A DNA stretch of 64,000 nt from Ascidiimonas sp046199005 (lineage in GTDB: Bacteria > Bacteroidota > Bacteroidia > Flavobacteriales > Flavobacteriaceae), in assembly GCA_046199005.1 (NCBI GenBank), contig CP176050.1:2108001-2172000 (forward strand), written 5' to 3'. The notes below the pieces were generated by a model that had not been told where the DNA came from, searched no databases, and saw nothing but the letters and a program-made list of their open reading frames with translations. This document shows positions 42,281 through 51,390 of this stretch, in pieces (the stretch's first letter is position 1; the number at the start of each line of letters is the position of its first letter). The translations under genes were made by a program, and so were the position numbers.

Positions 42281-43474
42281 TTATCTTGTAAATCGGTTTT
42301 GCCTCATTATTCCCTTAATGCGCAGTTTTAGGTCTTCGCCTGCATCGTAGATCATTTGCTCATTGGTGGGAAAAGGAACTTGTGTAGCATTAATAAGTGT
42401 AAGCCATCCTTTATCAAAAGCTCTTTTATCTCCATCGTAATCTGCGTAAAGATGCTCAAATACGAATTCACTGGATATGGGATATGTGCTTACTAGTTGT
42501 CCGGAATTAAGATCTTTAAAAAACACTTCTCCTGTGACTTGTACCGCCTTGAATTGGGTAAATTCGTAAAAATCGCAGCGTACGGTTATTAATTTGTCTA
42601 CTTTTATCTTCTTTCCTAAGCTATCTTTAACCAGTTCGCCATTTTTATCGTAAAGATATTCCCAGCCATCTTTTACCTGCTTTTCACGGCTTATCTGGCG
42701 CTCTCTCATTTGTTCGGGAGTAATGTTGATATCTCTAAAAACCAACTCCATGTCATAATCGTAAGTGACTTCTTTTCGCGGGTTGCTGTGATACACAGTC
42801 CAAAGATCATCAATTCCGTAAGTGTCAAAGTTCAACAACGAAGATTCCAATCGCTCCGGAAGTGCCATTTGTGTATCGTTCAGTATGGATACTTTCACAA
42901 AATCGGTTCCTTTGAAATGTGCTTCTTCCAGTTTTGCTTTTACATCGCCGTAACCGGGATTAATTCTTTCCAAATAAGCAAAATCTTCATAAACCTTTCT
43001 AAAGTCTTTTTTGCTGCGGCCAGATTTAAAAAGTTCACTTGCACTGGTGTATAAATAGTCTGATAAGTCATTTTTTACTGCAATGATCTGAGAGGAGTAA
43101 TCATTCATATCAAACCTTGCGTTTTTATTGCTTGATCTTAGTCTAAGTGGGAGCAAGGGCTTTATGAGTTCTTGTCTGTCTCTCATGGCAACAAAGGTCT
43201 CGTATATAGATTCCAGATTGGCAGGATTGCCATCTTTTTTCAGATATGAAATTCTTTCCAAATCTCGTTGAGTAGCTTTTGCGAAAGCTTCTTCAAGTTG
43301 ATAAACGTAGGGTTGATTACTTTTTTTCGTTTTGTTGTTGCGAAGTTTATCTACTGCAATTGTAATACTGGTATCATAGTCGCCGGAGTTAAGAGCCTCC
43401 TGTGATTTTTTTACGGAGCTGCAGGACACTAGAAACAGAAAACATCCGAAAATATAGTAAATTCCATTTTTCAT
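42281..43474 (-). CDS. uncharacterised TPR-like lipoprotein
   Basis: A 397-residue lipoprotein. The ATG at 43474 starts MKNGIYYIFGCFLFLVSCSS, ending in a lipobox, whereas the open frame continues 87 residues upstream without signal or family character. The mature N-terminus has helical, TPR-like stretches (SQEALNSGDYDTSITIAVDK). The C-terminal part is beta-rich (FKGTDFVKVSILND, TVRCDFYEFTQFKAVQVTGE). I do not recognise the family. It is likely attached to a membrane facing the periplasm or surface. The neighbour on the plus strand, ytxJ, ends 4 bp away. Confidence 0.75.
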   Translation of the reverse strand: MKNGIYYIFGCFLFLVSCSSVKKSQEALNSGDYDTSITIAVDKLRNNKTKKSNQPYVYQLEEAFAKATQRDLERISYLKKDGNPANLESIYETFVAMRDRQELIKPLLPLRLRSSNKNARFDMNDYSSQIIAVKNDLSDYLYTSASELFKSGRSKKDFRKVYEDFAYLERINPGYGDVKAKLEEAHFKGTDFVKVSILNDTQMALPERLESSLLNFDTYGIDDLWTVYHSNPRKEVTYDYDMELVFRDINITPEQMRERQISREKQVKDGWEYLYDKNGELVKDSLGKKIKVDKLITVRCDFYEFTQFKAVQVTGEVFFKDLNSGQLVSTYPISSEFVFEHLYADYDGDKRAFDKGWLTLINATQVPFPTNEQMIYDAGEDLKLRIKGIMRQNRFTR

Positions 43475-43584
43475 AAGTAAGGTTTTAGTTTGGGGAACAA
43501 AACTTTCAAATAGAATGCCAAAGTAATCAAATGTGAACGAAAACAACAAATAAATGATGTGTAAGTTGTTGGATTTGTGGTATA

Positions 43585-43619
43585 AAAAAGCCGATCTACC
43601 TATTAGCAATCGGCTTTTT
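43585..43619 (-). terminator. terminator after fumarylacetoacetase
   Basis: An 11-bp perfect stem AAAAAGCCGAT / ATCGGCTTTTT with a 13-nt loop; it is A/T-flanked on both sides and so works in either direction. It lies 24 bp past the fumarylacetoacetase stop on the minus strand. Confidence 0.85.
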
Positions 43620-43643
43620 GAGATATATAATAAATCAGTATTC

Positions 43644-44936
43644 TTATTTTCTATCTTTTGGATCGAGTGCTGGAAGCAATGTACTGGTGACTTCACCAAA
43701 ACCAATACGAACAGCATCGTTTTTACAAAATCCACGCATAGTCACGGTATCATAATCATTGATAAACTTACGTTCACTGCCATCTTTCATTTTAATAGGC
43801 TTTTCTCCTCTCCATGTGAGTTCTAACATTGAACCGTAAGAATCGGGTGTAGGTCCTGAAATGGTTCCGCTACCCATCATATCACCACTAATTACGTTAC
43901 AACCGTTAACTGTATGATGCGCTAGCTGCTGGCACATATTCCAATACATATATTTGAAATTTGAGCGTGCTACTATTTGCGGTTCTGAATTTTGAGGAGT
44001 GATGGATACCTCCAGTTCGATATCATAACTATGATTGCCTTCTATTTGAAGATAAGGCAATGGTTCAGGCTCTTGCTCTGGACCCTTGGTTCTAAATGGC
44101 TCAAGCGCATCCATGGTAACAATCCAGGGAGATATAGAGGAGGCAAAGTTCTTTGCAAGAAATGGTCCTAAAGGTACATATTCCCATTTTTGAATATCTC
44201 GTGCGCTCCAGTCATTTAATAACACCATGCCAAAAATATACTCCTCTGCTTCTTCAACTGGTATTGGTTCGCCTAAATGATTCGCATCTGTCGTTATAAA
44301 TGCCATTTCAAGTTCAAAATCTACAAGTTTTGAAGGCCCGAATACAGGTGTTTCAGCCCCTGCAGGAAGCGTTTGTCCATACGGTCTTCTTACGTTAATA
44401 CCAGACGGTACAATAGAAGAACTCCTACCGTGATAGCCTACCGGTATATGAAGCCAATTTGGAAGCAAGGCATTATCGGGATCTCTAAACATAGAACCCA
44501 CATTCGTTGCATGCTCTTTACTGGAATAAAAATCGGTATAATCCCCAATTTGAACCGGTAATTGCATTTCAATTTCATCTAAGGTAAAAAGCACTATTTT
44601 ACGATGCTCTTCATGATCTCTGAGATCTGGATTATTCACATCGAAAATATCTCCAATTCGATTTCTCACAAGCCTCCATGTCTTTTTTCCATCAGAAATA
44701 AAATCATTCAAAGAGTCCTGCAAAAAGATATCATCGGTTAAAGGGATTCCCTTAAAATATCCTAATTGATGTAGTGCACCGAGATCTATTGCATAATCTC
44801 CAATACGGGTACCTATAGTGATAACATCATCTCTTGTAAGAAATACTCCGAACGGGATGTTCTGAATAGGAAAGTCAGAATTTTTATCAACAGAGATCCA
44901 GGATCTTCTGTTTGGGTTATTTGTTTTATTTGGCAT
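43644..44936 (-). CDS. fahA: fumarylacetoacetase
   Basis: The enzyme hydrolyses fumarylacetoacetate to fumarate and acetoacetate, the final step of tyrosine and homogentisate degradation. The 430-residue protein has the FAH N-terminal domain (FPIQNIPFGVFL), then PVGYHGRSSSIVPSGINVRRP, the metal ligands in LVDFELEMAFI (acidic DFELE) and YIFGMVLLNDWSARDIQKWE, and ISGDMMGSGTISGPTPDSYG. All are hallmark FAH motifs. Homogentisate dioxygenase is not adjacent. Confidence 0.96.
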   Translation of the reverse strand: MPNKTNNPNRRSWISVDKNSDFPIQNIPFGVFLTRDDVITIGTRIGDYAIDLGALHQLGYFKGIPLTDDIFLQDSLNDFISDGKKTWRLVRNRIGDIFDVNNPDLRDHEEHRKIVLFTLDEIEMQLPVQIGDYTDFYSSKEHATNVGSMFRDPDNALLPNWLHIPVGYHGRSSSIVPSGINVRRPYGQTLPAGAETPVFGPSKLVDFELEMAFITTDANHLGEPIPVEEAEEYIFGMVLLNDWSARDIQKWEYVPLGPFLAKNFASSISPWIVTMDALEPFRTKGPEQEPEPLPYLQIEGNHSYDIELEVSITPQNSEPQIVARSNFKYMYWNMCQQLAHHTVNGCNVISGDMMGSGTISGPTPDSYGSMLELTWRGEKPIKMKDGSERKFINDYDTVTMRGFCKNDAVRIGFGEVTSTLLPALDPKDRK

Positions 44937-45141
44937 GATTCGAAATTTACAGTAAACAATATTATGAAATAAAATGAAAACCTACCGAATGAAACCATGA
45001 AATTTTATTCTTATTAATTGCTTAAAAAATTGTGAAAAACTTATTGGGATAAAAAGATAATGTTATGAAAGGATACCCGGATTTTTTATAAATTCGCAAT
45101 GATTTGTTTAGTAAAACTTTACTACGCTATAAAACTATAAA

Positions 45142-46428
45142 ATGAAACGGGACGAACAGATTTTTGAACTAATCCAGGCAGAAAAAGAACGACAACTATA
45201 CGGAATAGAATTGATTGCCTCTGAAAATTTTGTAAGCGATCAGGTTATGGAAGCAACCGGATCGGTTTTAACCAATAAATATGCGGAGGGTTATCCCGGA
45301 AAGCGTTATTATGGCGGTTGTGAAGTAGTAGATGAAGTAGAGAACATTGCAATAGATCGTGCGAAGACTTTGTTTGGTGCACAATGGGTGAACGTACAAC
45401 CTCATAGCGGTTCTCAGGCAAATACAGCGGTGTATCATGCGTGTTTGCAACCAGGAGATAAAATTCTGGGCTTTGATCTTTCTCATGGCGGGCATCTGAC
45501 ACATGGAAGTTCTGTGAATTTTTCAGGGAGACTTTACAATCCGGTTTTTTATGGTGTAGAAGAGGAGACAGGTAGATTGAATTATGATACCATTGCAGAG
45601 ATTGCAGACAGAGAAAAGCCACAAATGATCATCGCAGGTGCGTCTGCATATTCCAGAGATATTGATTTTAAACGCTTTAGAGAGATAGCGGACAGTGTAG
45701 GTGCTTTGTTGCTTGCAGATATCTCACATCCCTCTGGCTTGATTGCTAAAGGTTTGCTAAATGATCCGTTACCGCATTGTCATGTAGTGACGACTACTAC
45801 CCATAAGACCCTTCGCGGTCCCAGAGGTGGAATGATCATGATGGGACAGGATTTTGCAAATCCGTTTGGGCTAACTTTAAAAAATGGCATGCCAAGAATG
45901 ATGTCCGGTTTACTGGATAGTGGTGTTTTTCCCGGGAATCAGGGAGGTCCTCTTGAACACGTAATTGCAGCAAAAGCAATTGCCTTTGGAGAAGCATTGA
46001 CCGATGATTTTCTTCATTATTGTATTCAAGTGCAGAAAAATGCGAAAGCAATGGCTGCAGCTTTTGTAGACAGAGATTATAAAATAATCAGTGGAGGTAC
46101 AGATAATCACATGATGTTGATCGATCTGAGAAACAAAAACATTACCGGTAAGCTTGCTGAACAAACACTTGGAAAAGCACATATCACCGTTAATAAAAAT
46201 ATGGTGCCTTTTGACGATAAATCTCCTTTTGTAACGAGTGGTATTCGTATTGGAACAGCGGCAATCACTACCCGAGGTCTTGTAGAGGATGATATGGTAG
46301 CGATCACAGAACTTATTGATGAGGCTTTGTCAAGTCATGATGATGATGCAAAGCTTGAAGGTATCGCAGCTAAGGTGAAAGAATTAATTAGCAATCAACC
46401 CTTATTTGCAGTAAATCAATACTCTTAG
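45142..46428 (+). CDS. glyA: serine hydroxymethyltransferase
   Basis: GlyA converts serine and tetrahydrofolate to glycine and 5,10-methylene-THF, supplying one-carbon units. The 428-residue protein has IELIASENFVS, YAEGYPGKRYYGGCEVVDE, NVQPHSGSQAN, and the PLP lysine K222 in VVTTTTHKTLRGPRGG. Length is normal. A TAAATTCG at 45089-45096 may be a -7 promoter element. A terminator follows at 46461-46484. Confidence 0.97.
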   Translation: MKRDEQIFELIQAEKERQLYGIELIASENFVSDQVMEATGSVLTNKYAEGYPGKRYYGGCEVVDEVENIAIDRAKTLFGAQWVNVQPHSGSQANTAVYHACLQPGDKILGFDLSHGGHLTHGSSVNFSGRLYNPVFYGVEEETGRLNYDTIAEIADREKPQMIIAGASAYSRDIDFKRFREIADSVGALLLADISHPSGLIAKGLLNDPLPHCHVVTTTTHKTLRGPRGGMIMMGQDFANPFGLTLKNGMPRMMSGLLDSGVFPGNQGGPLEHVIAAKAIAFGEALTDDFLHYCIQVQKNAKAMAAAFVDRDYKIISGGTDNHMMLIDLRNKNITGKLAEQTLGKAHITVNKNMVPFDDKSPFVTSGIRIGTAAITTRGLVEDDMVAITELIDEALSSHDDDAKLEGIAAKVKELISNQPLFAVNQYS

Positions 46429-46460
46429 TAAAACACTAAGTAGAAATAATAAAACAGAAG

Positions 46461-46484
46461 TCCGGTAACTACACCGGATTTTTG
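46461..46484 (+). terminator. terminator after glyA
   Basis: Stem TCCGGT / ACCGGA with AACTAC loop, followed by TTTTTGC. It separates glyA from the convergent beta-helix lipoprotein gene. Confidence 0.8.
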
Positions 46485-46503
46485 CTTTTATAAGCCAAAC
46501 ACA

Positions 46504-48057
46504 TTAATTAGACTCAAATGTAATACTCTGGTAAGCGCCAGAATCAGGATCACTGGTTCTATCGGATCCTAAAAGATCAAATGGAACTAAACTTGCCGTA
46601 GCGGAAGCGCCAAGACTATTTGCCGCTGAGTTTTCACCGATTTGAAACTGACTGTTTCTCGTATTCAAAAAATCAGGTGCTTCGTTCAAAATAACCGAAT
46701 TGTACAACGAAGGATTCGAAAAATCAAATCGTGGATCGTTTTCAAACTGACCACTAAAATCATTAAATCTCAACAGAGTATTTTCAAGTTTGTAATTAAG
46801 ATCGACTCCATCAACTCCTACGGCAAAGAATTCCAGTTCATTATTCCCATAGATTATGCAATTCTCAAAATTTGCTTCGACAAGATCTCTGCTAAATATT
46901 CCATTTTCACCCAGATCTACAAAATTATCAACCAGCACGGCTGAAAAATCTCTAAAACTATTACGCCAGTAATTAGCAATCGTACAGTGCCTAAAATTGT
47001 ATCTACCACCTATATTGCAATATAAGGATGCTTGTCCGGCATTGCCTATTACCAAATTTTCAGCATCAATAAAAGCTGTTCTACCCCAAAGGCCTACATT
47101 GGCACTGTTGTGTATTTGCGTATTTTTGATTTGAAGTGTAGGGTAGTTGTCATCGTTTCGGTCCATTAAAATACCTACAGTAGCATTTCGAACGGTCAGG
47201 TAATTTATTTCATGAGCTGTGCTTCCGGCAGTTAACCAAACGGTACCCCATTGACCCGGAATATCAGCGAAGGAAGGCTCTAAACGATCACCTTCAAAGA
47301 TCACCTCATTCTCTAATAGGTCCTGATCTGTGCTAAGGCTTCCATTCACCTTTAAAGTACCATTATTTCCAACTAGTAACCCGGAATTATTATGAAAGTG
47401 GACTCTTGTTCCTGCTTCTATGTTGAGTGTTTTTCCGCTTCCTACGGCGGCATAGCCATAGATCACATAAGGCTTTTCATTGGTAAAGGTGAGTTCGTCA
47501 TCATCAAGAAAAAATCCACTTATACGGGTTTCATTGCCCTCTTCATCAATACCTAACAACAAGGTTTCTTCGGTACCGTCATCAAACCTTTCAGGAAACA
47601 GAAAAACAGCGTCCTTGATAAGGGTTACCAGAGTAACCTCCTGCTGATTTTCGCCTGTATCAAACTCGATGGCGTCGGTGTATAAAAATTCCAATGCATT
47701 TGCCGCAAGAGATTCGATATCAGCGGTTGTTTCCACAAAAACGAAAATGCTGTCTTTTGCAAGGATCTCTACATTTTCAAATGTTTTGCCGGCTATCCCA
47801 TCTACATTGAGGCGATAATTAGACGCTTCGCCCTGGCCTAATCTTACACTTGGTATTCGAATGTCGTCATCACTTCTGTTGAATACTTTAAATCTATAAG
47901 TAGACGAACCAATATTTGTAAACACGGTATCCAGATAAACCGTATCTCTTGAAAATTCAAGCCTGCCACTGCTTGGTATAGTCTCAAAATCTTTTCGGCA
48001 GGAACTCCATATTATTATGGTTGTTAAAAGGATAATGGAAAGGAGCACTCTTTTCAT
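46504..48057 (-). CDS. right-handed parallel beta-helix lipoprotein
   Basis: A 517-residue lipoprotein (lipobox near TIIIWSSCRKD). An N-terminal beta-sandwich domain (SGRLEFSRDTVYLDTVFTN) precedes a series of short parallel-strand repeats typical of a right-handed beta-helix (LTVRNATVGILMDRNDD, TQIHNSANVGLWGRTAFI, NCIIYGNNELEFFAV). No catalytic residue is evident. It is likely a surface- or periplasm-exposed binding or structural protein. The substrate is not inferable. Confidence 0.82.
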   Translation of the reverse strand: MKRVLLSIILLTTIIIWSSCRKDFETIPSSGRLEFSRDTVYLDTVFTNIGSSTYRFKVFNRSDDDIRIPSVRLGQGEASNYRLNVDGIAGKTFENVEILAKDSIFVFVETTADIESLAANALEFLYTDAIEFDTGENQQEVTLVTLIKDAVFLFPERFDDGTEETLLLGIDEEGNETRISGFFLDDDELTFTNEKPYVIYGYAAVGSGKTLNIEAGTRVHFHNNSGLLVGNNGTLKVNGSLSTDQDLLENEVIFEGDRLEPSFADIPGQWGTVWLTAGSTAHEINYLTVRNATVGILMDRNDDNYPTLQIKNTQIHNSANVGLWGRTAFIDAENLVIGNAGQASLYCNIGGRYNFRHCTIANYWRNSFRDFSAVLVDNFVDLGENGIFSRDLVEANFENCIIYGNNELEFFAVGVDGVDLNYKLENTLLRFNDFSGQFENDPRFDFSNPSLYNSVILNEAPDFLNTRNSQFQIGENSAANSLGASATASLVPFDLLGSDRTSDPDSGAYQSITFESN

Positions 48058-48169
48058 GAGATGAAAACTATTTTCGTAAAAATAATATATTTACCTAGAA
48101 ACAATAGCGAATCAAATTATTCTTTTTCTTACTATTTATGAATTGATCTTTTTGATCTATACGCCGATA

Positions 48170-48583
48170 TTAATTGTCTTCTGAAAAAAGAACGCTAATC
48201 TCATCGGGGATTCGGCAAGGTTTAAGAGTATCCCTTAAAAGTAAACACCAGGAAGTTTCGGCATTTACTAGTAATTTGTTGGTATCATTGTGATACATCT
48301 CTACAATTCGAATAGAAGTTACACCCGAGGATTTTTTAACATAAGTTCTTAAACAGATCTTATCTCCAAGGAAAGCGGGACTTTTGTAATTAATATGATG
48401 GGTAGTTACTACCCATGCGTATTTTTCCTGTAGGTGATTCGAGGCCACACTTTGCCAATGAGAAGATGCAATATCCTGAATCCATTGCACATATTTTACA
48501 TTATTTACATGCTGCATTTGATCCAGATCGCTTTCTTGCACCTCGATAACTTTAGTGAAAACTTTTTCTGATGGTTGCTGCAT
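48170..48583 (-). CDS. acyl-CoA thioesterase, YbgC/FcbC-like hotdog fold
   Basis: A 137-residue thioesterase of the 4-hydroxybenzoyl-CoA thioesterase type. The motif EVQESDLDQMQHVNNVKYVQ places the catalytic aspartate in the standard D-x-D-x-x-x-H-V-N arrangement. It is cytoplasmic and distinct from the two TetR-linked thioesterases. Its start overlaps the glutaminyl cyclotransferase stop by one base, so the two are coupled, although a shared pathway is not obvious. Confidence 0.88.
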   Translation of the reverse strand: MQQPSEKVFTKVIEVQESDLDQMQHVNNVKYVQWIQDIASSHWQSVASNHLQEKYAWVVTTHHINYKSPAFLGDKICLRTYVKKSSGVTSIRIVEMYHNDTNKLLVNAETSWCLLLRDTLKPCRIPDEISVLFSEDN

Positions 48584-49629
48584 TAATTCTTTTCTTCAAA
48601 AATCACTTCGAAAAGTTTGTTCCAGTATTTTCCAGTAAGGAAAAACGTTTTTCTTTCAGGATGATAGGCAATTCCGTTGAGTACGTCTAGTTGCTCGTGG
48701 GGTGCTACTTTTTCCTTAAGCTCTCTGCCATCAACAACACCCAGCAAAGCACCAGTAGCAGCATCGATGATCATGATTCCGTCGTTTTGATAGCTATTGG
48801 CGTAAATTTTTCCTTCTACATATTCCAGTTCGTTTACTTTATTATAGATCTTTGCATGAGAAGTCACCTGAATAAAGTCTTTTTCTTTTAATGTTTCAGG
48901 ATCAAGTAGCCATATTTTTTCTGTACCATCACTTTTATAAAGATTTTGACCATCGTTGGTAAGACCCCATCCTTCCTTACTTTTTTCATATTTAAAAGAT
49001 CGTATCTTTTCTAAAGATTCCAGTTCGTAAATAAATCCGACTTTATTCTGCCAGGTAAGTTGATAGATCTTATTGTTTAAAATGGTGATCCCTTCTCCAA
49101 ACTGATTTTGCTGAAGTGCAATTTCCCGATAGACCTCACCGGTCTTGAAATTGATTTTTCGCAGTCTGGACTCTTTATAACGGCCTGTTCCCTCGTATAA
49201 AGTGTCTCCATGAAATTCGAGTCCTTGTGTATAGGAGCGCTCATCATGTGGGTATTCATTTAATATGGTAAGCTTGTAAACTTTTGGCTTTATGGCTGAC
49301 AGTACGGTGATCTTTGTAGCCACGTTTTCCTCTTTACCATCCCGAAAGACTGTTGCTGTAAATGTATGCAACCCAAGAGGAACACTTTTCAAAAGTATTT
49401 GGTCGTTACCCACTCGTATTTTTTTCTCGTCAATTTGATAACTAATAGAGTCTGGTTTGTTGCCTTTCCTTGAGGTAATGTTAAATTTAAGTGTATCATT
49501 TTGGGTATATTGCTTTTTATTTTCAGCTAACTGAAGCACAAAGTTTGGAGATGTATCGGATTTAGATCCGTTACAGGAAACCAAAAAAACATATAAAGCA
49601 ATAGTACTAAAGAAGTTAAAGAAGCGCAT
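48583..49629 (-). CDS. glutaminyl-peptide cyclotransferase lipoprotein
   Basis: A 348-residue lipoprotein (signal ending YVFLVSCNGS). The C-terminal two thirds form the beta-propeller of bacterial glutamine cyclotransferases: PHDERSYTQGLEFHGDTLYE, GRYKESRLRKINFKTGEV, FGEGITILNNKIYQLTW and VLNGIAYHPERKTFFLTGKYW. The enzyme converts N-terminal glutamine to pyroglutamate in the periplasm or at the surface. This can protect exported proteins whose mature N-terminus is Gln, which is frequent for T9SS and SPI-processed (AQ/) cargo. The short N-terminal domain (about residues 25-120) is Ig-like. Confidence 0.9.
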   Translation of the reverse strand: MRFFNFFSTIALYVFLVSCNGSKSDTSPNFVLQLAENKKQYTQNDTLKFNITSRKGNKPDSISYQIDEKKIRVGNDQILLKSVPLGLHTFTATVFRDGKEENVATKITVLSAIKPKVYKLTILNEYPHDERSYTQGLEFHGDTLYEGTGRYKESRLRKINFKTGEVYREIALQQNQFGEGITILNNKIYQLTWQNKVGFIYELESLEKIRSFKYEKSKEGWGLTNDGQNLYKSDGTEKIWLLDPETLKEKDFIQVTSHAKIYNKVNELEYVEGKIYANSYQNDGIMIIDAATGALLGVVDGRELKEKVAPHEQLDVLNGIAYHPERKTFFLTGKYWNKLFEVIFEEKN

Positions 49630-49682
49630 TTTAATCGTAATTTGAAGGCAAGTTAGCCAACAAAAATTAGATTAAAAAATAC

Positions 49683-49712
49683 TTGACAAAACTTTAAAAG
49701 GTCTTATATTTG
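49683..49712 (+). promoter_or_regulatory. promoter of the SRP RNA gene
   Basis: TTGAC (49683-49687) and TATATTTG (49705-49712), with 19 bp between TTG and TA: a perfect Bacteroidota housekeeping promoter. The RNA 5' end (49718) is six bases downstream of the -7 element. I used this spacing to calibrate other promoters in the window. Confidence 0.85.
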
Positions 49713-49717
49713 CATCC

Positions 49718-49811
49718 GGCAAGTCCTGCACGACCAGCTCCTGTAGAATCCCCCAGGGCGGGAACGCAGCAAGGGTATGCGGTCGTAGCGGTGCGATGCA
49801 GGTAGCTTGCC
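49718..49811 (+). ncRNA. ffs: signal recognition particle RNA, small bacterial type
   Basis: A 94-nt RNA that forms one long hairpin. The ends pair (GGCAAG 49718-49723 with CTTGCC 49806-49811). The apical domain IV carries the conserved symmetric and asymmetric loops that bind Ffh (CCAGGGCGGGAACGCAGCAAGG, 49753 region) with the GGAA tetraloop. A T-run follows. It is the RNA scaffold for Ffh-dependent membrane protein targeting. No protein is encoded here. Confidence 0.95.
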
Positions 49812-49883
49812 TTTTTTAGGAAACGTATCTCCCATTTTACTTCCCGTTTTTTTATCGTTTATTTGTAATTTAGAAACCTTTCC

Positions 49884-50690
49884 ATGCAAAAAATAGTTCT
49901 TATTACCGGAGGATCCTCTGGCCTGGGTAAAGCAACAGGTGAATTTTTAACAAATAAAGGTTATAAAGTTTACGGAACAAGCAGAAATCCCGAACGTTTG
50001 GGTGATGATTTCCCTTTTCGATTGATTAAAATGGATGTTCGTGATCAGAACGCGATCGCTAATGCAATTCAAGAAGTTTTGAAAGTCGAAAACCGAATTG
50101 ATGTACTCATTAATAACGCGGGAATGGGAATTACCGGTCCTTTGGAAGAAATACCTCTGCAGGAAATAAAAGGCGTTTTTGACACCAATTTTTATGGACC
50201 CATTGAAGTGATAAAAGCGGTATTGCCTCAAATGAGAAGTCAAAAATCGGGATTAATAATAAATATTACTTCGATCGCAGGTTATATGGGATTACCCTAC
50301 AGAAGTGTATATTCTGCCACTAAAGGGGCCTTAGAACTTATTACGGAGGCGCTGCGAATGGAGGTTAAAAATTTTGGAATTCAAGTGACGAATCTTGCGC
50401 CGGGAGATTTTGCGACTAATATCGCTAGCGGTAGATACCATGCCCCACTTCAAAAAGATTCACCTTACTACAAACCCTATGGGAACACTTTACAGATGAT
50501 GGATGATCATGTAGATGAAGGAGGAGATCCAAAGATCGTCGCGCAACTCATTTATAGAATTATTTCTACGAATACTCCGAGCGTTCATTACAAGGCCGGA
50601 GCTTTTATGCAAAAATTCTCTATAGTTTTAAAAAGGATCCTACCCTCTAAAACTTATGAGAAACTGCTGATGAACCATTATAAATTGTAA
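49884..50690 (+). CDS. short-chain dehydrogenase/reductase
   Basis: A 268-residue classical SDR. The cofactor turn is VLITGGSSGLGKATGEFL at residues 4-21, then VLINNAGMGITGPLEEI, the catalytic serine in IINITSIAGYMGLP, and Y-x3-K in YSATKGALELITEAL. The residues after strand two (GTSRNPERL) contain Arg and no acidic residue, so NADPH preference is likely. The substrate is unknown. The gene lies 72 bp after ffs and is not part of it. Confidence 0.93.
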   Translation: MQKIVLITGGSSGLGKATGEFLTNKGYKVYGTSRNPERLGDDFPFRLIKMDVRDQNAIANAIQEVLKVENRIDVLINNAGMGITGPLEEIPLQEIKGVFDTNFYGPIEVIKAVLPQMRSQKSGLIINITSIAGYMGLPYRSVYSATKGALELITEALRMEVKNFGIQVTNLAPGDFATNIASGRYHAPLQKDSPYYKPYGNTLQMMDDHVDEGGDPKIVAQLIYRIISTNTPSVHYKAGAFMQKFSIVLKRILPSKTYEKLLMNHYKL

Positions 50691-50733
50691 TTTTGCAAAA
50701 GTTATAAAAATCACTAATCATTAATCTCTGAAT

Positions 50734-51387
50734 ATGAAATTTTTTATTGATACTGCGAATTTAGACCAGATAAAGGAAGCACAGGCTTTGGGAGTATTAG
50801 ACGGCGTTACTACAAACCCTTCTCTAATGGCCAAAGAAGGTATTACAGGAAGAAACAACATCCTTAAACATTATGTGGATATCTGCAATATTGTTGAGGG
50901 AGATGTTTCGGCAGAGGTCATCGCAACAGATTTTGATGGTATTATTAAAGAAGGTGAAGAACTTGCAGAACTGCATCCTCAGATTGTGGTTAAAGTTCCG
51001 ATGATCAAGGAAGGAGTCAAAGCTATTAAGTATTTCTCAGATAATGGAATCCGGACTAATTGCACGCTTGTATTTTCATCAGGGCAAGCATTACTAGCCG
51101 CTAAAGCAGGTGCTACTTATGTCTCACCATTTATAGGGAGACTCGATGACATCTCTACGGATGGTTTGAGCCTTATTGCCGAGATACGTGAGATCTACGA
51201 TAATTACGGTTTTGAAACTCAAATTTTAGCCGCTTCAGTAAGGCATACCATGCATGTAATTGAGTGCGCACGAATAGGATCTGATGTCATGACTGGTCCA
51301 TTATCTTCTATAGAAGGATTATTAAAACACCCACTTACTGATATTGGGTTAGAAAAATTTCTGGCAGATTTCAAAAAAGGAAATTAG
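50734..51387 (+). CDS. fsa: transaldolase-like fructose-6-phosphate aldolase
   Basis: A 217-residue class I aldolase of the short transaldolase family. The N-terminus MKFFIDTANLDQIKEAQALG and GVTTNPSLMAKEG are family marks, and the Schiff-base lysine is K87 in IVVKVPM (K85 in E. coli FSA). It could act as a transaldolase or as an FSA. A structured repeat element begins 3 bp after the stop, then a terminator, so the aldolase mRNA probably ends with that element. Confidence 0.93.
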   Translation: MKFFIDTANLDQIKEAQALGVLDGVTTNPSLMAKEGITGRNNILKHYVDICNIVEGDVSAEVIATDFDGIIKEGEELAELHPQIVVKVPMIKEGVKAIKYFSDNGIRTNCTLVFSSGQALLAAKAGATYVSPFIGRLDDISTDGLSLIAEIREIYDNYGFETQILAASVRHTMHVIECARIGSDVMTGPLSSIEGLLKHPLTDIGLEKFLADFKKGN

Positions 51388-51390
51388 CAA

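Noticed and set aside
49704..49889. minus-strand open frame across the SRP RNA gene
   Set aside because: It overlaps ffs, its promoter and the SDR start; no coding character.
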